DNA of 51,478 bases from Fibrobacter succinogenes (GCA_902800345.1 CADCDO010000039.1:1-51478); one strand, 5' to 3'. Shown: positions 8,561 to 17,911, numbered from the stretch's first letter. Notes: generated from the sequence alone by a model not told the origin. Program-made: numbers and translations.

Positions 8561-9391
8561 ATGGCCGAAATCTTTGATTACGATGATTACCGGGATATGA
8601 TCAAGGATTATTACTTGGAGCACAAAAAACACAACTCCTTGTATTCCTTTAGCACGCTCGGAAAAACACTTGGCTTGGACTCAAGCCATGCGTACTATAT
8701 TGTCCAGAAAAAACGCAATCTACCCGTCCATGCGGTTCCGGCAGCCAAAAAGATGCTCGGGCTCGATGGCCGCGGGGCAGCATATTTCGATTTGTTGATT
8801 GTCGCGTCACGCACCAAATCCGAAAAGACAAAGAACGAAATATTGCAAAAGGCGTTCCAGTTGCGCGATGTCAAGCGGCACCTGCTCAAGGACAACGAAC
8901 TCAAATACCTGAGCGCCTGGTGGACGATTGTCGTGAGAGCTCTCATCGAAGTGAAGCACGGCAATGTCGATATTCCGGAAATCGCAAATAGCGTGATTCC
9001 ACCCATCACCGAAGACCAGGCCCAAGAAAGTATCGAAATTTTGAAATCGCTCGGATTTATCCAGCCCATAAACAACAACAGCAAAGTCCGCCTCTCCGAC
9101 CCGCACATCACAGTCCAAGGCGCCGAAAAGGCCGAGGCAATCCGCAGTTTCCACTCAAAGGTCATGCAGTTCGGCATCCGTTCATTGAGTGAAATTCCTC
9201 CCGAAAACCGTGACATTTCTACCATCACGATGGCAGTCGATTCCAAGGGCTTCGACGACATCAAGAAAATGCTCAAGGAATTCCGCAAAGAAATCCAGAT
9301 CCGGGTCGATAAATGCATCGTTCCCGACAGGGTCATGCAGCTCAACCTCGCCCTATTCCCCGTCGCACTCAATAAGAAGAAGGATAAATAA
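8561..9391 (+). CDS. TIGR02147 family protein, putative regulator
   Basis: The 276-residue protein begins MAEIFDYDDYRDMIKDYYLEHKK, the hallmark N-terminus of the TIGR02147 family, which is expanded in Fibrobacter. The N-terminal region (about 10-60) resembles a helix-turn-helix. A conserved central domain contains YLSAWWTIVVRALIEV, and the C-terminus contains the ISTITMAVD and FRKEIQIRVD segments. The ATG at 8561 follows TAGGT with six-base spacing; an alternative ATG is at 8546. A much longer upstream extension of this frame is only the shadow of the peptidase gene. The stop is immediately followed by the ATG of the lipoprotein gene (TAAATG), so the two are coupled. A regulatory or signalling role is inferred. 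Confidence 0.85.
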   Translation: MAEIFDYDDYRDMIKDYYLEHKKHNSLYSFSTLGKTLGLDSSHAYYIVQKKRNLPVHAVPAAKKMLGLDGRGAAYFDLLIVASRTKSEKTKNEILQKAFQLRDVKRHLLKDNELKYLSAWWTIVVRALIEVKHGNVDIPEIANSVIPPITEDQAQESIEILKSLGFIQPINNNSKVRLSDPHITVQGAEKAEAIRSFHSKVMQFGIRSLSEIPPENRDISTITMAVDSKGFDDIKKMLKEFRKEIQIRVDKCIVPDRVMQLNLALFPVALNKKKDK

Positions 9392-10945
9392 ATGAACAAC
9401 TATCGCAAACTTCTTTATTTGACCACTCTTGGACTAATCGTCGCCTGCGGCACAGGCAACGACACGGCAGGGAATACGACAGAAATCGAAAACGCCATCG
9501 CCATCCGAGTCTTTGACAACGGAAAACCGGCCAACAACGTGCGCTACGAGGTGCTCCCGTCATGGTACGTGGCGGACACGTCAAAGACAAGTTCTGTAAA
9601 CTACACTTACGAAGGCGAAACAGATGCGGACGGCTGGGTCCACATCGACGGTCACCAGAACGGCTCCTACACCATCAACTTTACCAAGGGCAAATCGTCC
9701 ATCGTCCTGCAATACACGCTCAACAACCTCAATCACGAATACACGCTCGACAGTGCCGCGCTCGAAACCGCCGGTACAGTCAGGGGGCTCATCGATTTGC
9801 CGGACAGCGCCGATTACGCATGGGTCGCCATCCAGGGTATGGGGACAATCGTCAAGACCGATTCCCTCGGGCAGTTCGTCATCAGGAGGGCCCCGTGCGG
9901 AAACCTCACCGTAACCGCCTGGGATGTTGCCGAGCAAAATTCCATCGGACAAGTGTCCTTCAACGTTTCCGCAAACGACACCATTGACCTGGGACTTATC
10001 GAGAACCCAAGCAAGGTCCTGCCCGAAAAGGCCATCCGTTTCATGCCCTCCACGCTGATTTCGGACTGGATGCGTCCGCTCAGCTTCCCGACCGTTCTCA
10101 TCATGCGACTGAATGCAGACAACTTCGATTTCAGGAAAGCCGCAAAAGACGGAAGCGACATCCGCCTCTATGACGGTAGCGGCAATTTAATCCCGTTTGA
10201 AATTGACGGCTGGGACACGGCGCTCAACAGCGCAACACTCAACATCCGCGTCGAAAGTGCCGCCGATACCGTAAGACCCTGGATACTCGCCTGGGGCGAC
10301 AAGAAGGCCGCAAAGCTCGGCAGCGTCGACGTTTGGAAAGACTTGAGCGATTCGCTCGTAAACGCCATCAACAGCATCGACATTTTGAACTTCGAAAACG
10401 GTTCAATGTACAACGACCTCCCGGAACCTTTGAACAAGTACGACTGGTACATCCAGCCGCACGACAGCGCGACCGTCCAAAACAACCTTGAAAAAAAGCC
10501 AACGAACGGCATCGAAAAAGCGGACAGTTCTATGGACAGTTCCATTTTCGGAAAGAACGTTCTCCATGTGGAATATTCTGCCAATAATGCCAAGGGCCAG
10601 TACGTTGTCATCGGGACTCGCATTGTCGAGCGTCCGCACGACTGGAGCAGGCTCGATTCTGTGGAAGTCTGGCTCAAGGGCAACGGCGACTACGAAATCA
10701 TTCTCGAAACGATTGTCGAAACTGACACGAACTACAAGGTTACGTACAAAGGTTCTGCCAACAAGAAATGGACCCGCGTGGCAGTCCGTCCAGAAGACTT
10801 TACGAAACCCGAAGACAAGAGCTACCATGGCTGGAATGTCACACGGAACAAGATTACGCGTTTTACGATTTTTGCATATAACGGAACAGAACTTTGGATT
10901 GACAACGTAAGAATGTACGGAATCAACCAAGACGATTTTCAGTAA
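9392..10945 (+). CDS. Multidomain lipoprotein with DUF2341-like and CBM11/CIA30-like domains
   Basis: This 517-residue protein has a lipoprotein signal (LGLIVAC, cysteine near 19). Two carboxypeptidase-regulatory-like beta domains follow (about 35-110 and 125-180). A DUF2341-like module comes next (about 205-300, with FDFRKAAKDGSDIRLYD and WILAWGD). The C-terminal beta-jelly roll (about 370-510) ends in ELWIDNVRMYG, as in CBM11/CIA30-type carbohydrate-binding domains. It is probably displayed on the outer membrane and may bind plant polysaccharide. It is coupled to the TIGR02147 gene with no gap. Domain calls are from pattern memory; DUF2341 is the more certain. Confidence 0.75.
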   Translation: MNNYRKLLYLTTLGLIVACGTGNDTAGNTTEIENAIAIRVFDNGKPANNVRYEVLPSWYVADTSKTSSVNYTYEGETDADGWVHIDGHQNGSYTINFTKGKSSIVLQYTLNNLNHEYTLDSAALETAGTVRGLIDLPDSADYAWVAIQGMGTIVKTDSLGQFVIRRAPCGNLTVTAWDVAEQNSIGQVSFNVSANDTIDLGLIENPSKVLPEKAIRFMPSTLISDWMRPLSFPTVLIMRLNADNFDFRKAAKDGSDIRLYDGSGNLIPFEIDGWDTALNSATLNIRVESAADTVRPWILAWGDKKAAKLGSVDVWKDLSDSLVNAINSIDILNFENGSMYNDLPEPLNKYDWYIQPHDSATVQNNLEKKPTNGIEKADSSMDSSIFGKNVLHVEYSANNAKGQYVVIGTRIVERPHDWSRLDSVEVWLKGNGDYEIILETIVETDTNYKVTYKGSANKKWTRVAVRPEDFTKPEDKSYHGWNVTRNKITRFTIFAYNGTELWIDNVRMYGINQDDFQ

Positions 10946-10992
10946 TCCGTTGAATCGGTCAAACAAATACAAAGTAATGTTTGGTAAGCCAT

Positions 10993-11143
10993 AAAAAAAG
11001 CCGTTTGGGATTAGAAATCTGTTCGGCCAAGGCTTCTATCGTTCAACACTCTAAGACGAACAGCAAGCCAAGTCTCCATCCGATACAGAAGCAGTCAATT
11101 CTCCAACACTAATTGACACCTGTATATCTAATCCCAAATCGGC
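10993..11143 (-). ncRNA. Putative structured small RNA
   Basis: In the 340-bp gap between convergent genes, the minus strand can fold into a closed structure. The outer 16-bp stem pairs 11127-11143 with 11000-11015 (one bulged A). Hairpin one consists of ATACAG/CTGTAT enclosing GTCAATT/AATTGAC with a 10-base loop. A second helix CTGTTCG/CGAACAG lies on the 3' side. Seven Ts (10993-10999 complement) directly follow the closing stem, as in a terminated small RNA. I do not recognise it as SRP, tmRNA or RNase P RNA. It could alternatively be an elaborate 3' end of the MATE transcript. Confidence 0.45.
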
Positions 11144-11217
11144 AGTATGACCGTATTTGGTCACTTGAAAATTACCTTAATTTGCCGCTTTTTAACAAAA
11201 AACGCCAAATCCGTTCA

Positions 11218-11246
11218 TTGACAAAATGTCAAGTATTTGACAATAC
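11218..11246. promoter_or_regulatory. Adjacent palindromes between small RNA and MATE gene
   Basis: TTGACA-AAA-TGTCAA (11218-11232) is followed without a gap by GTATT-TGAC-AATAC (11233-11246). The minus strand reads TTGACA here, a perfect -35 hexamer, but no convincing -10 follows at the right spacing. It could be an operator for the putative RNA. Confidence 0.3.
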
Positions 11247-11285
11247 CGCATAAACGGGCAAAAACGAAAACAAATATTTACAATC

Positions 11286-12635
11286 TTAAAATTTGGGATT
11301 TTTCACCCGATAGAAGTAAATTCCCGCTATAACGGATATAGTCACCACCCAGCTTATCGGATAGACGACCATCAGCGAAGCAAAGGAACGGTACATGGGG
11401 AACACAAAAATCACCCAGAGGATACGGATTCCGCACACCCCGGCCACACAGGTAAGGGCCGGAGCAAGGGAATGCCCCATTCCAGAAAGCGCCCCGGAAA
11501 ACACATCCAAAAAGACATTGATACAAAGGAGCCCCACCACGACATTCATGCGGATAGAACCGATTCCAATAATTTCGGGATTGGACGTAAAGACAGAAAG
11601 CAAGGGGTCAGCAAAAATACAGCAAAGAGCACTCAACACGATTGTCGTAGAACAGCCAAGCAAAAGTGTCCAGCGGACGGAACTGCGGCAACGCGCAATG
11701 TTTTTCGCTCCGTAATTTTGCCCTACAAAAGTCACGCAGGCTTGAGAAAACGCACTAAGCCAATAATAAACGATAAATTCGTAATTGAGTGCCGCCGCCG
11801 ATGCCGCCACCGTCGAAGAACCCAAGCTATTGATCGCGGACTGGAGGCATACATTGCTAAACGAAAATACAACGCCACGAAGTCCAGCCGGAAGCCCCAC
11901 ACGCATAATACGGCTTAAAAAAAGCGGCGTCACACGCAATTTCCAGAATTCAAGCTTGAACGGTCCCACTTCATGGAGCAAGAAATAGAATAAAGTAAAT
12001 CCGCTAATCACATTCGCCAAGACCGTAGCAATTGCGACTCCCGACACGCCCAAACCAAAACCCGCCACAAGTATCAAATTCAAAACGACATTGGCTGCGC
12101 CGGCCACCATAAGCACATACAGCGGACGCTTGGTATCGCCCTTGCCGCGCAGTATTGCGGCGATAAAGTTAAACAGCATCACAAACGGCATTCCGGCAAA
12201 ATAAATTTGCAGATAGCGCACAGCCATGTCCAGGACATCCAAGGGCGTTGAAATCGCTGAAAGAATCGGCCTTGCAAAAAAAACACCGACAAAAGAAAGC
12301 AAGATTCCGCTAAAGAACGAAACCATCACCGACGTGTGAACGCTCCGAGTTACGGAACGGTAGCTATGAGCACCGATGGAATTGGCAACGACAACGTTCA
12401 CGCCAACGGAAATGCCCACGAACAAGTTTATCAGCAAATTGATGACGAACGTATTCGCCCCGACGGCCGCCAAGGCCTTGTCGCCTGCGAATTGCCCCAC
12501 CACGGCGATGTCGGCGGCGTTGAACAGTTGCTGCAAAATACTCGTCGCCGCGAGCGGAATAGCGAACCTCAGAATTTTTCTTCCGAGAGGGCCGTTCAAC
12601 ATATCCATATTTGTTTTTATCGCATCCGTCGCCAT
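11286..12635 (-). CDS. MATE family efflux transporter
   Basis: This 449-residue protein with about twelve hydrophobic segments matches the multidrug and toxic compound extrusion family of inner-membrane exporters. Characteristic features are the start GPLGRKILRFAIPLAATSILQQLFN, then ADIAVVGQFAG, and later the second-half repeat beginning SRIMRVGLPAGLRG, which mirrors the first. The ATG at 12635 follows AAGG at six bases. It stands alone on the minus strand, divergent from ychF. The substrate and coupling ion (Na+ or H+) cannot be deduced. Confidence 0.93.
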   Translation of the reverse strand: MATDAIKTNMDMLNGPLGRKILRFAIPLAATSILQQLFNAADIAVVGQFAGDKALAAVGANTFVINLLINLFVGISVGVNVVVANSIGAHSYRSVTRSVHTSVMVSFFSGILLSFVGVFFARPILSAISTPLDVLDMAVRYLQIYFAGMPFVMLFNFIAAILRGKGDTKRPLYVLMVAGAANVVLNLILVAGFGLGVSGVAIATVLANVISGFTLFYFLLHEVGPFKLEFWKLRVTPLFLSRIMRVGLPAGLRGVVFSFSNVCLQSAINSLGSSTVAASAAALNYEFIVYYWLSAFSQACVTFVGQNYGAKNIARCRSSVRWTLLLGCSTTIVLSALCCIFADPLLSVFTSNPEIIGIGSIRMNVVVGLLCINVFLDVFSGALSGMGHSLAPALTCVAGVCGIRILWVIFVFPMYRSFASLMVVYPISWVVTISVIAGIYFYRVKNPKF

Positions 12636-12871
12636 ACAACACCTTAAAACGGGCGTAAATTTAGATTTTCATGTGGCCCGCCACAAGGGCTTTTTTGAAT
12701 CAATGGCAAAAATTCATTTAACTCGCTTATCACCGATGCATCAACATGCATATGCTTTGAAGCTTTTTTTGATTTTACAGCCCCACAGATAATTGCAGAT
12801 GAGCCACATTTTTCTAACTTTACATTGCAAAATCAAGCGGAAAGAGTAACCGCTACAAATCGGAGATTATC

Positions 12872-13969
12872 ATGGGTTTTAAATGTGGCATCGTAGGCCT
12901 CCCGAATGTGGGCAAAAGCACTATTTTCAACGCAATCACAAACGCAGGCGCAGAATCGGCGAACTATCCGTTCTGCACCATCGACCCGAACGTCGGCATG
13001 GTGAGCGTCCCAGATGCCCGACTCGACGAATTAGTCAAGGTCTATAACCCGAAATCCATCGTTCCCGCCGTTACAGAATTTGTCGACATCGCGGGTCTTG
13101 TAAAGGGAGCTTCCAAAGGCGAAGGTCTCGGCAACCAGTTCCTCACCCACATCCGCGAATGCGAAGCCATCATGGAAGTGGTGCGTTGCTTTGACGACGA
13201 GAACATCATTCACGTGAACGGTTCCGTGGATCCGATCCGCGACGTAGAAGTCATCGAAACGGAACTCATCCTCAAAGATTTGGACACGGTCGAGAAGCGC
13301 CTTGCCACAGAAGCCAAATCTGCACGCACAGGCAACGCCGAAGCGAAGGCCCGCCTTGCCGCCTGCGAACTCTTGAAAAAGACGATGGAAGAAGGCCGCG
13401 CCGCACGCACCGTGATGCACGACAGCGACGAAATGGAACTCATCGTCAAGGACCTCGGCCTCCTTACCGCAAAGCCGCTCTTCTACTGCGCAAACGTCAA
13501 GGAAGACGACATCCTCACCGGCAACGCTTACGTCGATCAGCTCAAGGAATATGCCGCGAAGCACGGCCACGACGTTATTGTTATCAGCGGCAAGATTGAA
13601 GAAGAACTCTCCGCGATGGAACCTGCCGACAAGGCAGACTTCTTGAAGGAACTCGGCATGACGGAATCGGGACTTGATTCTGTTGTTCGTAAAGGCTACG
13701 AAATTCTCGGGCTACGCACGTTCTTTACCGCTGGCGAAAAGGAATGCCGCGCCTGGACGTTCCACGCGGGCTTCAAGGCTCCGCAGTGCGCAGGCGTCAT
13801 CCACACGGACTTCGAACGCGGTTTCATCCGTGCAGAAACGCTCAGCTACGAAGACTTCCTCAAGCACGGCAGCTGGAACGCCGCCAAGGAAGCAGGCCTT
13901 GTCCGCACCGAAGGCAAGGACTATCTCGTACAGGATGGCGACATCATGTACTTCCTGTTCAACGTTTAG
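12872..13969 (+). CDS. ychF: Redox-regulated ATPase/GTPase YchF
   Basis: The 365-residue protein is a textbook YchF/OLA1 Obg-family P-loop NTPase that binds ribosomes. The P-loop GLPNVGKST is at 8-16, the [17 protein letters not shown] switch region is near 70-86, and the TGS-like C-terminal domain contains [13 protein letters not shown] and [21 protein letters not shown] is placed eight bases before the ATG. The gene is monocistronic and is followed by a strong hairpin terminator at 14043. Confidence 0.97.
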   Translation: MGFKCGIVGLPNVGKSTIFNAITNAGAESANYPFCTIDPNVGMVSVPDARLDELVKVYNPKSIVPAVTEFVDIAGLVKGASKGEGLGNQFLTHIRECEAIMEVVRCFDDENIIHVNGSVDPIRDVEVIETELILKDLDTVEKRLATEAKSARTGNAEAKARLAACELLKKTMEEGRAARTVMHDSDEMELIVKDLGLLTAKPLFYCANVKEDDILTGNAYVDQLKEYAAKHGHDVIVISGKIEEELSAMEPADKADFLKELGMTESGLDSVVRKGYEILGLRTFFTAGEKECRAWTFHAGFKAPQCAGVIHTDFERGFIRAETLSYEDFLKHGSWNAAKEAGLVRTEGKDYLVQDGDIMYFLFNV

Positions 13970-14042
13970 CAGCGCCGGTGGCGCAGTGGCTAGTGGTTAG
14001 TAAACAGGACTGCTATAAGAACGTCTTATTGTTTAACGCAAG

Positions 14043-14075
14043 AAAAAAGGTCGCGATAAAATCGCGGCCTTTTTT
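14043..14075. terminator. Bidirectional Rho-independent terminator
   Basis: GGTCGCGAT and ATCGCGGCC form a 9-bp stem (one G-T pair) around AAA, flanked by A6 on the left and T6 on the right. It can therefore stop ychF from the left and the wzc-like operon from the right. Confidence 0.9.
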
Positions 14076-14092
14076 AATCATGGGAGATAGAC

Positions 14093-14260
14093 TTAACCAA
14101 ATTCGTCGTCGTATCCATCATCGAGTTCATCGATATCTTCAAGATCTCTACATTCATCATCATCACACAACGACCCTCTCAGAAGGCCGGTATTTTCAGC
14201 CATCATCACAATTTCCATAAAAGGAGGCGTATATTTTTTCTTTTCGATTTTGATATTCAT
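14093..14260 (-). CDS. Small acidic peptide, 55 residues
   Basis: The frame runs from the ATG at 14260 to a TAA at 14093, ten bases after the stop of the upstream secreted-protein gene and just before the terminator at 14043. The peptide starts MNIKIEKKKYTPPFMEIVMM, has CDDDEC in the middle and ends in a strongly acidic stretch (DLEDIDELDDGYDDEFG). The basic KKKYTPP start followed by a hydrophobic E-I-V-M-M strand recalls short peptides found beside surface-polysaccharide loci (memory, not searched). Third cistron of the wzc-like operon. Function is unknown. Confidence 0.6.
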   Translation of the reverse strand: MNIKIEKKKYTPPFMEIVMMAENTGLLRGSLCDDDECRDLEDIDELDDGYDDEFG

Positions 14261-14269
14261 ACAGCATCT

Positions 14270-15250
14270 TTACTTGATAACCACTTTTTTTCTATTGTTA
14301 TAATAAGTGCCCTTAGCGGTCGGTTTGTGCAGGAGCCTACGACCTTTCATATCGAACCAACGATCTTCTACAGTAATTTCACCCGTATAAGTGTTGAGCG
14401 TGCCGAGATACGTTCTACTGCTATCTTCCTTAATGACGTGAACTTCAATGGATCCAGGTAAATCATCCAAACTAGCAACATCATCTGCGGATTTTGCCAA
14501 GCCATTTATTGCAGAAGCCTTAGGCAAAGTACACTTGAGATATGCCCTGAAAGGCCTGATATAAGCACAGCTCTTTTCGCTACAAGCAGCTTTCGTAAAC
14601 TGACCTATTTTTGTGTTATTTTTTTCTTTAGCCGCAAAACCATAAATACCCTTAGGATTCTTGAATTCTATGCGTTCATAGGTTCCGATAACATCCCAGT
14701 TGTAATCGCCGCTAGTGAACGAGGTCTTTTTTTCATTTTTCTCAGTATTGATTGTTACGTAATTAGGATTACGTTGTTCCATATTGAAAGAAATAGAGTA
14801 ATCCTTACCTTCAGAAATAACCACATAGGGGGTATTCGCTTCAATTACATTAGAATATTTTTCCCTGACATTGACTCGATAATCGCAAGTTTCGCAATCC
14901 TTGACGACACTAACATATTCATATACGTCAAAACCTTGCCCAGCAATCCAAGTCTCTACACCAAACGGAAGCATCAATGTCGAAGGCACGCCCGCTTTGA
15001 ACTTGCGGCTATAATAAACGGAATCCACCTTGACATCTTCTTTAATTTCCGGCGTTTCGTCAGAACTGTCGTCAATATAGGCCACCTTCCATTCGACTTT
15101 TTTATTTTGGCCATTGACTTGCCTTTCAACCATCACCTTCTTTATCGTAATGGCTCCGTACTTACCGATGATATCTTCGTCGGCGGCAAAAGACGTTCCC
15201 GCAAAAGCAAGGGCAAATGCGAAAGCAGAGAGAATTTTTAATTTATTCAT
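14270..15250 (-). CDS. Secreted protein with basic C-terminal tail
   Basis: This 326-residue exported protein has a clear signal peptide (LSAFAFALAFAGTSFA). The ATG follows GGAGG at six bases and overlaps the end of the kinase gene by four bases. The body contains cysteine pairs (CETC near 117, CSEKSC near 223). The C-terminus (WFDMKGRRLLHKPTAKGTYY then NNRKKVVIK) is the short D-x-x-G-R-x...G-x-Y tail common to secreted Fibrobacter proteins and reminiscent of type IX sorting tails. Coupling to a tyrosine kinase of polysaccharide export suggests a cell-envelope role (inference). Confidence 0.7.
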   Translation of the reverse strand: MNKLKILSAFAFALAFAGTSFAADEDIIGKYGAITIKKVMVERQVNGQNKKVEWKVAYIDDSSDETPEIKEDVKVDSVYYSRKFKAGVPSTLMLPFGVETWIAGQGFDVYEYVSVVKDCETCDYRVNVREKYSNVIEANTPYVVISEGKDYSISFNMEQRNPNYVTINTEKNEKKTSFTSGDYNWDVIGTYERIEFKNPKGIYGFAAKEKNNTKIGQFTKAACSEKSCAYIRPFRAYLKCTLPKASAINGLAKSADDVASLDDLPGSIEVHVIKEDSSRTYLGTLNTYTGEITVEDRWFDMKGRRLLHKPTAKGTYYNNRKKVVIK

Positions 15251-17466
15251 TGTTTACCTCCGAATTTGGATCCCAGTAAAAAGAATAACGAAGCAAACGA
15301 AAAACGCTTGTAGTCTTGCGGTTGTTTGTAATAGTATTCCTTTTCGTAATAACCGTAATGTCCCGGTTCGTACTCGCAGTAGTTCATCACAATCGCTCCC
15401 GGCTTTCCAGAATAACGGGAGACTTTCGACAACGTTTCTTTGATATCATCCATGCGGTGGCAACCATAACGCAACACGAACAACGAGAAATCAGCCAGCG
15501 GGCAAATAAGTTCCGCATCCGTCACCAAGTTCAGCGGAGGAGTATCGACAATAACCATGTCGAATTTCTGACGAGCTTCCTTGAGCAATTTGTCCATAGC
15601 GTCACTACGGAGAAGGCCACAAGTCGTCATGTGGGATCGTCCCGAGCCAAGCACGAACAGATTCTCTTCGTATTTGTTTTGAACAACATCATCCAAAGAC
15701 GCTTTTCCGACAAGGATATCGGCAAGTCCACGTTTTGTACTTTCGTGAAGAACTCCACGACGCATATCGGCATCAATCAGCAGCACTTTTTTACCGTTAA
15801 CAGCCATCGTCGCAGCCAAATTCTGCGAGACAAAGCTCTTGCCGACGCCCGAAACAAGCCCCATCACGAGAATTACAGGATGTTTCGCCTGCTGTGGCAA
15901 CGAGAAATTGACCGCCGTCATCATGGATTCAAAAGATTCCGTCACCTGGTCGTCCGCTTTCCGCAGCACAAAAGGCTCGCCATTGGACAAGCGCCTTTTT
16001 TTCCGCAGCAACTTATCCTTTGACAAGGGGACTTTCACCAACACGTTCATCCCCGTTTCGCGCTCGATTTCAGACGCACAACGAGCCCCATTCCTCATCA
16101 TGTGCCTGAAGAACACCAACAGCACGCCCAACATAAAACCGGCCGCGATTGCACAAATAACGATATTCATCCTTTTCGGCTTGGATGGAGTCGATTCGAC
16201 CTGTGCCAAATCAACGATGCGAACGTTCCCCACCTCACCCACACGCACAACACGCAATTGCTGGATATTGTTGAGCATGTTCGTATAAACTTCGCTATTT
16301 ACGGCAACCTCTTCTTGCAAGCGCAAAACTTCCTGCTGCGTAAGGGGCATTTTTTCGGCACTTTTCTTGAGGTTCGCCAGTTCAGCGCGCAACTTGTTCT
16401 GACGCTTCACAAGAGTCACGACGCTAGGATGTTCCGCCTTGAAAAGGCGCATAGCCTCCTGCTTTTTCTGTTCCAAATCAAGAATCTGACGTTGTACGTC
16501 ATTTTCTTTCGAAATGTGCGCACGAGTTTCGCCATTCATGTCAATAGAGCCAATTTTATAGCGGTAATCCGCCAGCACTTTCTCGGCGCTATCGAGTTTA
16601 GCCTTGACACTGGGCAACTGGCCTTCCAAAAACCCGAGAGTCTTTTCGGCTTCGGCACTGCGCATCTCGATATTCTGCCGCAAATAAGTTCTCGCAATAG
16701 TATTCAAAATAGACGCCGCACGGTCCGGGTAACGATGGCTGTAGCGGACCGAAATAATGCCCGTCTTTTTGCCACGCTCCGTAACATTCAACGCAGACAT
16801 CAAAGCGCGCGCCGCCTTCAACGGGGAGCCCTGAGCCAAAGCGAACTTCTGGCCTTCTTTCGCAAGCATAAACCCGACACGGATTACAAGAGAATCGCCC
16901 GCATATTTAGCCGTATAAATTTCACCCACCTTGGCATTTTCAAGAATAACCTTTCCATCAGGAGCAATAACAGAATACCCGTCTTCGCCATCGGCAATCG
17001 CGAACCACTTTTCCGTACGCAACTTTACCGGGATATGCAGGGAATCCAAATCCATGCGTCCCTCGGAATGCGTCAGACGATCCCAAAAGCTCACCGGAAC
17101 AGCCTTAAAATGGATATGCTCTTCCTTAACCACGCTGCTAAGCACCATCCGGCTCTTGATAAGCTCAATTTCAGCATCTGCCGGGCTCGCCAATTCAAGG
17201 ACCTCGCCCATTTCACCCATGGCTTTAGTCGATTTACTGCTCGCCCCCTTCACGTTCACTTGGAGCAACACATCGCTGGAATACAGAGGACGCACCCACA
17301 TTGCATAACAGCCACCAACCAAGGCCGCGACAATGACAAAAAGGGCTACGGTCCATTTATTTTTCCATAGGATTACAAGCGCCTCTTGCAGCGTAATCGT
17401 ATCGCCAGATTTCACGGCGGGGATTGCAGATATTCCAGATGCTACTAATTTTTCTTGTTCCGACAT
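15247..17466 (-). CDS. Wzc-like polysaccharide co-polymerase and tyrosine autokinase
   Basis: This 739-residue inner-membrane protein controls capsule or exopolysaccharide chain export. It has a first membrane segment at about 38-58, a Wzz-type periplasmic domain with long coiled-coil helices (about 230-400) and a second membrane segment at about 428-448. The cytoplasmic BY-kinase follows. Walker A is GLVSGVGKS (about 535-543), Walker A' is LLIDADMRRG (about 560), Walker B is VIVDTPP (about 638). A C-terminal tyrosine cluster (YCEYEPGHYGYYEKEYYYKQ) is the autophosphorylation tail. No glycosyltransferase cluster lies beside it, so the polymer locus is elsewhere. The leader is long and no strong ribosome site is visible. 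Confidence 0.92.
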   Translation of the reverse strand: MSEQEKLVASGISAIPAVKSGDTITLQEALVILWKNKWTVALFVIVAALVGGCYAMWVRPLYSSDVLLQVNVKGASSKSTKAMGEMGEVLELASPADAEIELIKSRMVLSSVVKEEHIHFKAVPVSFWDRLTHSEGRMDLDSLHIPVKLRTEKWFAIADGEDGYSVIAPDGKVILENAKVGEIYTAKYAGDSLVIRVGFMLAKEGQKFALAQGSPLKAARALMSALNVTERGKKTGIISVRYSHRYPDRAASILNTIARTYLRQNIEMRSAEAEKTLGFLEGQLPSVKAKLDSAEKVLADYRYKIGSIDMNGETRAHISKENDVQRQILDLEQKKQEAMRLFKAEHPSVVTLVKRQNKLRAELANLKKSAEKMPLTQQEVLRLQEEVAVNSEVYTNMLNNIQQLRVVRVGEVGNVRIVDLAQVESTPSKPKRMNIVICAIAAGFMLGVLLVFFRHMMRNGARCASEIERETGMNVLVKVPLSKDKLLRKKRRLSNGEPFVLRKADDQVTESFESMMTAVNFSLPQQAKHPVILVMGLVSGVGKSFVSQNLAATMAVNGKKVLLIDADMRRGVLHESTKRGLADILVGKASLDDVVQNKYEENLFVLGSGRSHMTTCGLLRSDAMDKLLKEARQKFDMVIVDTPPLNLVTDAELICPLADFSLFVLRYGCHRMDDIKETLSKVSRYSGKPGAIVMNYCEYEPGHYGYYEKEYYYKQPQDYKRFSFASLFFLLGSKFGGKQ

Positions 17467-17707
17467 ATTTATTTTTTTGTTACGTTTTCAAGCATAACAG
17501 AGAATACATTTTCAGCACAAAAAAACAAAATAAAGACCAAAACAATAAAACGCAAAGAGGGCTCCAGCATGAACAATTCGATTTAAGGGATTGTCACATG
17601 TGAGAGTAAATATAAGTTAAGCGGTCCATTCATGGAAGAGTTTTAAGCATACCTTATTTTTCCATTTTCATGACATTTTTGTTACGAAACCCTTCAAAAA
17701 AGCAAAG

Positions 17708-17723
17708 TGCGATGTAGGTCACA
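17708..17723. promoter_or_regulatory. CRP-like half-site pair in the wzc upstream region
   Basis: The 445-bp A/T-rich gap from 17467 to 17911 contains no gene I trust. It holds TGCGA-N6-TCACA at 17708-17723, one base from the CRP consensus TGTGA-N6-TCACA, about 240 bases before the kinase start, and a 10-bp palindrome TCACATGTGA at 17595-17604. Regulation of the kinase operon is possible but unproven. Confidence 0.3.
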
Positions 17724-17911
17724 ATAAGCAAGTAAAAATAACGAAAACATCCTTAAAAAATCACAAAAAGAAAAGTTTTATTGCTTTAGCCACTTTATTT
17801 CAAATAATTCGAACAAAACAAGTAATCCTGAAATATCACAACCAAACTAATCCGTAAAATAACGATTGATTTTTTCTTGATTAGAACTTTATTTACGGAC
17901 AAAGTATAAAC

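Noticed and set aside
10993..11143. 6S RNA
   Set aside because: The fold has at least two separate inner helices rather than one long hairpin with a central bubble, so I keep it as an unnamed RNA.
13970..14000. Possible tRNA-like sequence after ychF
   Set aside because: GGTGGCGCAGTGGCTAG looks tRNA-like, but no acceptor or anticodon stem can be completed; it is more likely extragenic repeat debris.
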